In this document: in pieces, positions 1-10,700 of the stretch
Position numbering within the stretch: the stretch's first letter is position 1
How the letters are laid out: every line of letters starts with the position of its first letter
Origin: Pycnopodia helianthoides
Taxonomy: Eukaryota; Echinodermata; Asteroidea; Forcipulatida; Asteriidae
DNA: 64,000 nt
Assembly: GCA_032158295.1 (NCBI GenBank)
Contig: CM063258.1
Coordinates: 16,405,703 to 16,469,702 of the forward strand
Reading direction: 5' to 3'
Notes under the pieces: model-generated
Seen by the model: the letters and a program-made list of their open reading frames with translations, nothing else
Database searches by the model: none
What the model was told of the DNA's origin: nothing
Program-made: the position numbers and the translations under genes

Positions 1-133
1 TCTTTTGTTATTTTCTTGCAACTTTGATGACCAGTTGAGCCCAAATTTTACAGGTTTGTTATTTTAGGCATATGTCGGGATACACCAAGTGAGGATACTA
101 TTACTTGACAATTACCACAAGTATACCTTGCCT
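1..133 (+). mobile_element. family B MITE, truncated by the window edge
   Basis: The stretch matches, with divergence, the inner and 3' part of the family B elements at 51303-51610 and 63134-63474: GATGACCAGTTGAGC, then ACAGGTTTGTT, a CATATGT, and a degenerate end resembling TTACCAAAAGTGTACAATACC. It is old or poorly preserved and its 5' half lies outside the window. Confidence 0.5.
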
Positions 134-1230
134 TGTACATCCTAGAAAATCAAGAGGTGGAAACAACAAATTTTTTGGGGGGTGAGCAGCTAGGGAGGAC
201 CTTTTGAAGTGAAAGAAATAATGAAAACAATAATTTTATTTAGTGATGGTAGCCATGTTACCTCAAAGACGATTTTCAATAGGCCATCCGAAAAGAAAGA
301 AAAAAAGTGATTCTTGAACTCTCTTGTACCATCACCACTTTCCAACAAGTCTTGTTTCATCCATCGTTTCTACCAAATTATATTTAGGTTAAGTGTCAAC
401 TTCTAGACAAATCTAAAAATGGAGGATGGTTTTCTAGTTTTGACCTCACAATGAAAACAAACGCATATGCAACACATCTTGTTCTCCAAAATGACATCTG
501 AAGTATTCTAGTTCTTCTAAAGCTTAGGTCAACTTTAATAAATTTTTGACCCAATACGCATGTCCCTTTAATCAACTCATGGCTGCTAACGACCCACCCT
601 CATAGTAAATGAGGTCAAAGATGTATGAGTCGGTGTCATCAATTTTTAAAGGAAACCGAAATCACCCAGCGTTCAGGCTGAACCAGGACTAGATCCGAAC
701 CAGGAGTCAACCAGTAACCTTTATGGTGGTGTTGTTGACAGATGATTTCCGTTTAAACTTTTCCCCCATTAGATCGTCTTTGAGCAAACCTCGTCTGTAA
801 TCCAATTCTTGGTTCTCATTCTGAGAATCTATAAATAAAATGATTTGTGACTTATAATCCAGATACCTTCTGTGAGTAAATCCATCGAAGCAAATATCTT
901 AAGAAATTGCTTCCACGATGAAGATACAATATACAACTATCTTCATTTCGTCTCAATGCCTATTTTCATTTTGCAGAATGCATGGTTAGATTACAAGACA
1001 GTTTGTTATAAAATAAACCAACGGAGTAATGATTCCAAAGCATGGTTGGTTTCGTTGCTAAAAACTAGCTTTCCCAAGGATTGTGTCAGGAAGAATCCAA
1101 ATCAGTTTCGACCCAAACGGGCGCAGACCTGTGATTCCTCAGTGGCCAATCCTGATGTCTAACGCTTAGACATCAGAGAGGAATTCAGATTCCGTGGAGT
1201 CATCCCATTCCCCCTGGTCTGTCACGATCT

Positions 1231-1255
1231 TTTCCTCTCTCTCTCTCTCTCTCTC
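1231..1255. repeat. CT microsatellite
   Basis: A run of about eleven CT dinucleotides. No coding context. Confidence 0.9.
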
Positions 1256-3323
1256 ATGGCCTGCTGATTGCCAACCAATGCGTGGATTGAGTGTTGACTT
1301 CGTTGAGTCAGCTGCAATAGTGTCGCCTTGCACTTGTCTGGTAGCTGGGAGCTATTTGTCTTCTCAATTGATGAGACCAAGTCATTGTTGTGGGACGACC
1401 AGGGGACTGGGGGCATATCTAGGGTCGCTGAAAAGGGGCGGGGCAAACCAGAAATAAACGGGAGAAAATAAAATAGCTTTCGAAACAGTAAAGGCTGCTC
1501 GGTAAATTGTTTGTACAAAAACAAAATGGGGCTTAAAAAATGTTGCTATATAAACACCTCAATTTAAAACCCACTTTATCTAATTATGAGGATGTGCTGT
1601 CTCACTTTGACCTCTACCTGACCTTTGACCCCAGCTGACCTTCATTTGAGTTGGTTGTAGGAGACGAACCATCACGTCTGTTTGACCCAGTAATCTCCTG
1701 ATATATCTGGAGAGATAAGCATCTTCAGTCTGGTGTCTAGCCAGTGTGTGTCGACTCATCGCACTATAAATATTTAGCCTCAATTCCTCGACATTATCCA
1801 TTGCCAATCAGCCAAGATATTGTAGATCGTGTTTCTTTTGTTCCTAAAGAAACAACATGTGTAGGAGGAGGGGCATTGCTGGTGTGCTTAGTGTGTTGTT
1901 GATGCATCTTAGAATGCATGCTGAGGTAGAACCTAACTTCACCCCTCCTCCCCAATTGTGAAGGGAGCTCGACAGACTTTGCAAAACATTCTCCTTGAAC
2001 TATTTTTTCCTAAGGTCAGTCATACCCCACTCTCTAAAATGTTACTCATCCACAACCAAAGTAAGAAGACACTTTTACTAATAAGATGTCGTCTGAAACC
2101 CTGTCTCGTTTATAAAAGCCTTTCAAACGGTGGTCGCAGGAACACAATTTTTAGTGAAACCTTTTTGTACATTGTTGTCATTAAGGGTCACATTTCTAAA
2201 ATAGAAAATCTGCTTTTGTGGAAGGGTGATATTTCATTGCCATGTGATAGTGACACAGCGAGGCCGCCTAGTTCCAACCACAATCTATCCCCGTGCCAAA
2301 TCAAAGAACGTCAAGCCCTGAGAAACATGAACAATCTGGAAAATAACATTCCCGGTGTTTTGATATCGGAGTGGCGTTTGTGTGGTTGGAACAAAAGCTG
2401 TACGCCAACTGTTATCTTTAGCCCACAGTAATTAGTCTCTGGTGTATCCCTGTGGGTGTATAGTCTAGCTACAGATGCTGTGGTCGTCTGGTTGTATTTT
2501 TATCTTCAAATTATGTCTACCTAGAGGTGCACCTAGCGGGCTTTCCCTTGGCCCATTTGACCCCCATCCTTGATTTAAAAGATGTTCACCTTCGGTTTCC
2601 GAAACCAGTACAGTCTGCTCGGCCAGACTTTGATATCCTCCCCCCAACACTTTCCCTGTCACTTTCTGTCAATTACCCAGACAGAAACTGTTTAATTGTT
2701 TCCAGAGTAATAAAACAGGTGTCTAGAAACAAATATTTGCTTAATATTCGAAACAATCTCGCCAACGAGTTGTGGTGGTTCTTAAAAAGAAGCCGTTGAA
2801 CAACTCAATACTTTGACCAGTATGCTCTGCTCATCGTTAGGATAAACAAAGGGTTTTAAAGTTGAGCTGGATGAATACAAAACAAGTTTATACTAATCCT
2901 CCCCCTTAATATGGTCATCTGTATACATCAACACATGATTTATCATAGCTCCTTCTATTTAATCTGATTATTTTACCACACCCAACTGGGGGTACAGACC
3001 TACCAGCTGCCTCGTGTGCTTCCTTCACCTGTCCACCTTTATCTTAACAACAATCCAACCCCCCCCCCCACCACCAACAGCCAACAGTCCCATGCGAGAA
3101 AATAACCAAGATCAAGTTTAATGTTTCATATCCGATGTAAATGTAGAATGTTGAGAGTTGGGAACAGGAGGGTGTGTCTTTTCAGTTCAGTGTGAACCTG
3201 AATGACTCATCTTAAGAAACATTTGCTGCGGATTCTCAAAATAGTTGAACAGTTTTAGCTTCATCTTTGGAAAATGGTATCAACCAAGTCTATGAAAACT
3301 AAAACCGTTATCTTTCTTGGTTA

Positions 3324-3719
3324 TTAAAGGGACATTAATAGAATTGGTAAGAAAAAAACTTGTAAAAGTATACTTTTTGATCACAGATTTACATAAAACT
3401 TACACGGTCTAATGATGATGATAGTAGAAAACATCCCTTGAAATATTTCTGTCTGAAATGCCATATTTGATGAGAAATGAATGAACTGATTTTCCAATTG
3501 GAGTTTATCGCTCAGTGAGCGTTTTATTCATTTGTTGAATCTATATGATTTCATGCAAATGTGTGATCGGTTTTTCACTATTTTCTCGAGACCCAGATGG
3601 CCGATCGATCTCAAACTTTTACAGGTTTGTCAGTTTATGTATATGGTGGACTACATAAAGTGCTTACACTGCCAGCAACTGTTTTGTTAGCAAAAACCAA
3701 TTCTGTAATGTTCCTTTAA
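3324..3719 (+). mobile_element. family A TTAA-ended MITE, copy 1
   Basis: About 396 bp beginning TTAAAGGGACATTA and ending with the inverted complement TAATGTTCCTTTAA. The interior is nearly the same as at 46085-46477 (same orientation) and at 53326-53708 and 62541-62920 (reverse). There is no coding capacity, so it is a non-autonomous DNA element. The TTAA at both ends may be the target duplication, as for piggyBac-type insertion, or may be part of the terminal repeat; the window alone cannot decide. Confidence 0.85.
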
Positions 3720-4120
3720 AGATATACAGCAGTGGTAATGATGTAGTTTCAAGATAATTTTCACTTTAAAAGTAAGTTTGGTTACAGGTAGTTTTAGTAC
3801 CCATCTCCAAATGCTCTCGAATTTGAAAAAAAATAATGACGGAAAGTGTGTAAGTAAGAGAAAGTTGCCATTTGTTTAGCAACTTTTATGCTAAATAAAA
3901 ACAGCAAAAAAGAAAAACCTCAGCACTCAATATGAGGAGATTTCAAAATGTTAGTTTCTGAAAAAACGTTTGATTGAAAATGATAGCAATCATGAAATGA
4001 ACAACACTCTTTACAAAAACTTACCCTGGTTAGGCAGCTGCATGGCATCCTCATTCAAAACAGAGTTCCTTAAATAACCCTGCATGTTTTATCCTTACTT
4101 TATTTTGATCCTTACCCAAT

Positions 4121-4590
4121 CTTCCTCCCCTTTGCATGCTGCATCCTCCTCCCCTATGCCTGCTGCATCCTCCTCCCCCTTTGCATGCTGCATCTTATGC
4201 CTCTCTTACCCGCTCTCCCCTTTGCATGCTGCATCCTCCTCCCCTTTGCCTGCTGCATCCTCCTCCCCCTTTGTATGCTGCATCTATCCCCTCCTCTTAC
4301 CTGCTGCATCCCTCCTCCCCTTTGCATGCTGCATACTTATGCCCCTCCTCTTTACCTGCTGCACCCTCCTCCCCTTGCATGCTGCATCCTCCTCCCTCTG
4401 CATGCTGCATCTCCTCCCCCTTGCATGCTGATCTATGCCCTCCTCTTTCCTGCTGCACCCTCCTCCCTTTGCATGCTGCATCCTCCTCCCCTTGCATGCT
4501 GCATCCTCCTCCCCTTGCATGCTGCATCTTATGCCCCCCTCTTTACTGCTGCACCCTCCTCCCCTTTGCTGCTGCACCTCCTCCCCACAC
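4121..4590 (+). repeat. pyrimidine-rich minisatellite directly before a Cav2 exon
   Basis: About 470 bp of imperfect tandem copies of a unit near 24-30 bp containing TTTGCATGCTGCATCC followed by TCCTCCCC. The top strand is almost all pyrimidine apart from the GCATGCTGCA core. It runs straight into the CCCCCCTCAG acceptor of the exon at 4600. It creates long stop-free frames on both strands, which are artefacts of the repeat. Confidence 0.9.
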
Positions 4591-4599
4591 CCCCCTCAG

Positions 4600-4761
4600 A
4601 CCTGCCTGGTTGATAGCATGGAGCAACAACTCTATTCTGATGAGAGTTTTAATGATGGCGATAATTACAGCTGGAGCAATCCAGCGTACTCTGATGAAGA
4701 ATATGAGTTTTACCAGAATGAAGAATATGAGTTTGACCAGAATGCGGAAGTGTTCACGCCT
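4600..4761 (+). CDS. Cav2: Cav2 exon: acidic Tyr-rich segment
   Basis: The acceptor CCCCCCTCAG ends at 4599 and the donor CCT/GTAAGC starts at 4762. The exon is 162 nt, phase 0 at both ends, 54 codons. It contains MEQQLYSDESFNDGDNYSW and then an internal 24-nt tandem duplication encoding EEYEFYQN and EEYEFDQN. It is strongly acidic, unlike the basic tail that follows. Confidence 0.65.
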
Positions 4762-7700
4762 GTAAGCGAGATTGCTGTGGGATTCACATCTACTAACGCT
4801 TGCTGTGCCTTAACATTTTATAACAAGTTATTGATAAGTAGTCCACAAATTCCAGATTTGAAAAATGTTGGGAAATTCACACACCCTAAATCCCAATATG
4901 GCCCACCATGGTTGCCTAAAGAGGTGGGGCTGGCTGCTGTTGGCGATAGGGACATGTGGAAAACCATCACCCGGCAAACCTAACCATAATAAAAATACAA
5001 CATGTAAGCTCATATAAACACAACTGCTTAGCCCTTGTTGGTGTAACACTTTTACAGGTATCATTGACCCACCCCTAACATCACATGATAGGCCAAGTTT
5101 GTGTTTGTCAAGAAGATTATTTTATAACCTTCTGGTGTTTTTGTTTAACTCTACTTGTTTTCCCACTGCTCCTCAGGGTATTGAAATGGCGGATATAAAA
5201 TACCAAGATGCTCATCCAGAGATTCCAAGATCTGGCTCAGGTTCAATAGAGAAGAAGGTAAGTGCATTTACAATACTTCCTTTCTTTCTCTGGTTGTGTC
5301 GTCGTCATTTCTTATATATTTTTAAGACGTTTTTAGTACAGACTTGTGATTTGTCATTCATTAGGTAACTGTGCAAAATGGACTCGTACATTTAAGCGTT
5401 CATGTGTTTCCGTTTTGATGCTAGTTTGCTTGTGGTTGTTTTACTGTGTAGAGTTTTATCATTTTCTAGCCATCTCCAGAGCATACTTGTTGTGTAAGTG
5501 AGAAACAAGACTATTATGCTGTATGGCCTCATTTTGGTCACATTGTTTTGTTGAAAAAAATGGCTACAATTATTAATGAAACACTACATTTATTGTAAAA
5601 ACAAAGAGATGGCACTTCTCAATCTGTCAAAAACTTCATCAATATTTTTCAAAAAAAAAAAATTGCTCCAGTCTGTTTAAAAAAAATTGTCATAAAGAAG
5701 AAGCCCCAACTAATTTGAATTTCATTTTCGAGAATATTTTTTATTTTGACTGCATCAATATTTGGTTGAATGTGCAACAGCGACAAGAAAGAGAAAAATG
5801 TAGTATTTTTTGGAGAGCTACAAAAATGATTCTCAGAGATGACCCCTGTACATATCCAGTGCGCTGTAAAAATGAAGGACGTTATTAAAGTAATTGGTGG
5901 TCTTGTACACCATCTAATGTTTCTAATTAAATGTGATTTGTTTGCCCTGTGGACGTTTGTGAAGTCTGCGGTCACTTTTGTGGTCAGAATTGACCTTACA
6001 AAAGAGGAAGTGGTCATTTAGAAAAACAAATTACTTAAAACAAAATGGGAGATTGTGTTGTTTTTCAAACCTTCAACAGATTATTTCCTATATATTGAGG
6101 GCTGCCATTTTGAATGTGTACATTAGCTTTTTGCTTTGTATGAATTTCGTCTGTATTTCGTGGTATAGATAGAAATATTTTGATTGTGAAAACATAAAAT
6201 AATATCCGGAAATGGAAAAAAGTTACAACTAGTTTCTCACTCAGCAAAAGTATGTGTAATGGAAAAAAGAGACATTTGTTATATATTATTAGCCAAAATA
6301 TTATGACTGGTCTTTTAAGGCATTGTGTACAGTACTATATCAGTCAGTGGGTACTAAAACATTTATATATCGATGTGGTACATCATTGGGTTTTGAACGA
6401 GTACATTTACTCTAATGGTCTAATTTGTTATCAAGAAACATGTTAAATAGCCTCTGAATATTTTGCAATTTCTAAAAAAAAAAAAAACTGCTCTTATTTT
6501 TGAGAAAACACATTTTGAAGACCAAGTGGAACAAACCAAACTGTGCTACGCAACTGCTACAATATTAAAGACTACTTTTCTATGAACTCTGACCATCACG
6601 TTATTTCCGTTCTGAATTTGTTGTCTGCAAGGAACTTCGCTGGCAACCTTTCCACTTCAACACATTTTCTCGAAGATAGAGCCGTTTTTTTTTTTTACAA
6701 AGTTTCGATTGCTACCAACTACAAACCGCTCCAATTATGTTTTCAAATGCTGATTGATAATTTGGAATGATTTTTTTGATTACAATTGATGTACCATTCT
6801 TTAATCGTTCAAGACCAGGGCAAACTGTGGGCAGCTGTAGTAGTTGTTGGTTTTGACTAGAAAGTAGTAGTAAGATGGAAATAGATGGACATGTTGTTGA
6901 GTTGATTTCATTTGATGAATGTCACCGGAAGCTTTTTTATGCGTTCACTGCATGTGAAATCAGCAGTAGCTTCATCGATGTGCTTTTCTTGATCAGAAAA
7001 GGCCGCTGGGAAAAATCACTGAATATCATAAGAGAACAAATAAATTACAATGTAGAATAAATGAAGATAAATATCACCCAGACCTTTGAGAAAAACTTGT
7101 TATCACTTGAAAGGAAGTCTGACATTTTTATTTTGGGTAATCAACAGAGTTTCATCAAACCCCACACAATGAAAGAAATAACAGTTACTGCCTAATTTAG
7201 TGATTTCAAAGAAAGTTGCACATTTTATATTGAAATTTTTATATAAGAAATTTTTGCCACCTATCATTCTTTTGGGAAAAGCGTTAAAAGCCAACAATAG
7301 TTCTGTTTTTTAATGTTTGACCCACAGTTATTTATTAGTAGGAATTTATAAAAAAAAAACTGGATTTTTCAACTTTCATTGCTGAGTCTTTTCTGATCAT
7401 GTTTCCATTTGAAACATTCACAATTCATTTGCTTTTTATTTCAGACTATACATTGCATGGAGTCGTTATATTACATTGTTTGTTTCTTTCAATTTTGAGT
7501 AATCACTCATTATTTCAGTTGGCCGATTGTTTGATTTGCTTCATCCATCATCAGTGGCAACTTTCAGGTCCTTACACGGGATGTCAGTGCCGGCTCACCT
7601 TCAATATCTCTCTCTCTATCATCAAGTTTGCCAGTGATTTAAAAAAAAACTGCTGATTCATTTTTGATTTGTGAGCTCGTCATTGTTTGTTTTTTGATTT

Positions 7701-10700
7701 TGTTTTTTTCATTGCTTCTTTTTTAAAATCTCTCCGGACTCTAGCAGTCGATGGATAGACATTCATCGTCCAGTTCCTCTCATCACAATATCCCCAGTCT
7801 TCAGCCACCTCCAATTTCCTCTCGGCCCAAAAATCAAGACCGCGGCAGGCCTAGACAACGAGATACCCTGAATCCTAGCGACCCAAATCCTAGAGAGCGA
7901 CATCCAAGTCGTGAAAGACCCTCCTACCCACAAGAATTTCCTTACGGTGTCCCAAGAGGCCATATAAGTCGGAGTGGTTCTAGGAATAACTTAGATAGGA
8001 AAATAGAGAAGTCAGCTCCCGCCGGCGATGCACAATCTCAAAGAGCCTTGCAAACCCAGCATCCATCAGATTCTTATAGCTACGATAATTTAAGGGAGCT
8101 TGAAAATCAAGATGGTAGAGTAAGAAGAAGCACTCGTGATATTAGAACAGATTCTAGCGGAGAGTCCCTCAGAACCCCATCTAGGCACCCTAGTTCAGTC
8201 TCACAGTCAGAAGTTAGGTTTGAAGAGGGTGACCCCTACTCAAACAAGAACAGGCACTCTTCCAAGCATCTCGATAACAGTGCGAATCTTAAAAGGAGGG
8301 GGTCCCACTCCCAAGATCCCGAACGGGCACCGAGCCATAAAAGAAAAGAAATTGAGACGAGGCTAGACAAACCAAATTCACATCCCCGCCCACATCGGGA
8401 TAGGCATCGGAAATCAGATCACGACCGCTACCGTGAAAGTCCCAGTGACTACGCAGACTCCCCAACCAGTCTAAGACATTCCCCGGTTGATCCATCCAGT
8501 ATGCCCGTCTCCCAAAGCCTACCTTCCTTCGAAAAGAACAAGGCGAACAAACGCTACACCTCCCCAAGTATGCCGGAGTTTATAACGCCGGGTCAAGGAA
8601 ATAGAAACCAACCCTACGCTAGCACCCCTTACGATACCCAAGACATTAATCAAAATCTACGATTAGATGACAAACGTCATTCCAGATCTAGAAGTAACAG
8701 TAGACGTAAAGAGTACATTGATGAGAATAGTAACCCAACCCTTACCGGGGAAATCCCGGGGTCCCATGTTGGTGGAAGACACAGAACCTCTGACTCACAT
8801 GATGCATCACGTAAAGTCAGACGAGAGCCGGATAGCACAGAGGCTGAAAACTATCCCCACCCCTCTAATGGCAAACACCGACGGAAACACAGAGAGGAAT
8901 TAGGGCGAGACGATGTGGATGACAATACCCAATATGAGGGAGCTGGGATACCGAGCCAACGGAAGCAGAACGCGAAGGGTACCAGACCCAGACCAGATGA
9001 GGTGACTTCATTTGCATACTCTCAATCACCTGATTGTCCCCAATTTAGATAGCCTGGCAGTACAATCAGTCAGTCACTGGTTCATCACCTAGCCTGGCAA
9101 TGCGGTGTCCGTTTTTGTCCTATTGTCGATTACCACCTCCTCTGGTCTGCCCGTCAGTTTTCCCATTCCTTAGCTTCCTCAATATCCATCATTTCAACTC
9201 TTGTGCTTCACTCTTTGAAAGTTCAAAAAATAACCTTTTTTTCTTCATATGACTCTCTCCTATCTTATGATAACTCCACCTGGCCTGACCCATAAATAAC
9301 TATACTACCAACCTCGCTGCTTTCAAGTTGTTTTTTGTGAAACTCCCAAGAGAAATTCATTAAAAAAAATACACTACTGGTTAATCAAGTAACGAAATTC
9401 AAATCTGATTCCAAAAAAACCAAAAAAAACATTTAGACTGAAGACATGCACCAACTTTTTCTAGCAGTCATTTATGATTTCAAAAAATTCTTGCTTCACC
9501 CTGAATGTTTCATCTTCCTTACTTTTTCGTTCTTTCTTTTTCTTATCCATCTTCCTGCATCATGGCCCAGTGACTTGGCGCAAATCTGTCTGTCCTCCTC
9601 ACTAGCTGCCTGTCTGTGTGGTTTTTTTTCTATCATTTGTGGAGACACCGTTAAATGCCATTTATTAATTTCATGCACAGAAAACCTTGCATGGTGTTCC
9701 TTGTGTATTACCCACATAACCAGCTACCTGCATGCAAAGCACGATCATTGAAAAAAAAAAAAAAAAAAAAAAAAAGCATTGCTTTTCTAATTATTTTATT
9801 TTCTAAGTTCAATACATTAATTTATGAAAGGGATGTGTGTAATTAAGTTGACAATAACCCTGAATTATCATTTATGTTGAAATAATCTTAAACGCATGAA
9901 TAGTTGATTTCCTGATTTTCTAATTAACAGACAGCGCTGTGCTTCCCCAGTATTCTTACAGATTGTTTTTGAGTTTGTCATCTTGTATTGACTAATTGAG
10001 TTGGGTTTTTAATTTGCCTAATTTCAAGACGTTTTTGTCTATAACCAAGGGTGCATCCCGAAGAGAAAGACTTGACTCGGAGGAGAGCGCGTCCTCATCC
10101 CAACCCCTACTAGGGTCAGGTATGCTTACCCAGACACTACCTCTAAAAAACACCTGTCACCATTACATCTGCACGTCTGGATACTGTATTTTACTTTTTT
10201 TGCCTCCTTCTTGATATCAGAGAAAAAAATGGACAGAAAAATATCTCCAAGTCCTGAAGACACTCTTCTCTCACTCGAAGATTGTTTAATATCCTTGAAA
10301 TGAAACTCAAAAACCTTGTTTGACTTCTCATGAATGAGTGTTTAGTTTTGATGTGTCTAGTTATGCCAAATGGATTTGCCCTCAGAATCAGTGGAAAAGC
10401 CAAGAATTTCTATCTAGTTCTCATGTGTTTTCAGGTATTTAGAAACGAAGGTTTTGGTGATGAGGAATGCTATTGAGACACAGTAACTATCAGATATTTA
10501 TCCTGACTCAAGGTCTCTGAAACTTCATCTGCTTTTTCGTCTGTGTCACTCCCCTCTTCAGAGTGGGAACCGTCCCCGGAGAGAAAAACAAGATATCAAT
10601 ATGAAAGCACTTCCCCCTTTCCAACCACCAACCAATCCCCACCCACCAGCAGAATACTTCAGCTTTTAAATCTCAAACTGATTCATTTTTTTGTAAATAA

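Larger units (their letters stand above)
1..4599. other. non-coding stretch upstream of first recognised Cav2 exon
   Basis: I see no exon here with both a convincing open frame and splice borders that resembles calcium channel sequence. It is most simply the intron before the exon at 4600, because the Cav2 tail seen downstream must be preceded by channel exons outside the window. It contains a family B fragment at the left edge, a CT microsatellite, one complete family A MITE and a pyrimidine-rich minisatellite. The longest open frame (1958-2431, 157 codons) has no recognisable domain and no splice context. Confidence 0.5.

Noticed and set aside
872..1162. 96-codon frame beginning MSKSIEANILRN, with a TTTTGCAG inside
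   Set aside because: Considered as an upstream Cav2 exon, but no similarity to the EF-hand, IQ or other channel segments and no matching donor.
1958..2431. 157-codon open frame on the + strand
   Set aside because: No recognisable domain, no splice sites that fit, mixed composition typical of chance in AT-rich DNA.
4084..4765. Overlapping long open frames on both strands rich in HAASSSP, CCILLPLHAAS and related strings
   Set aside because: They are the stop-free translations of the pyrimidine-rich minisatellite. Only the part after the acceptor at 4599 in one frame is taken as exon.
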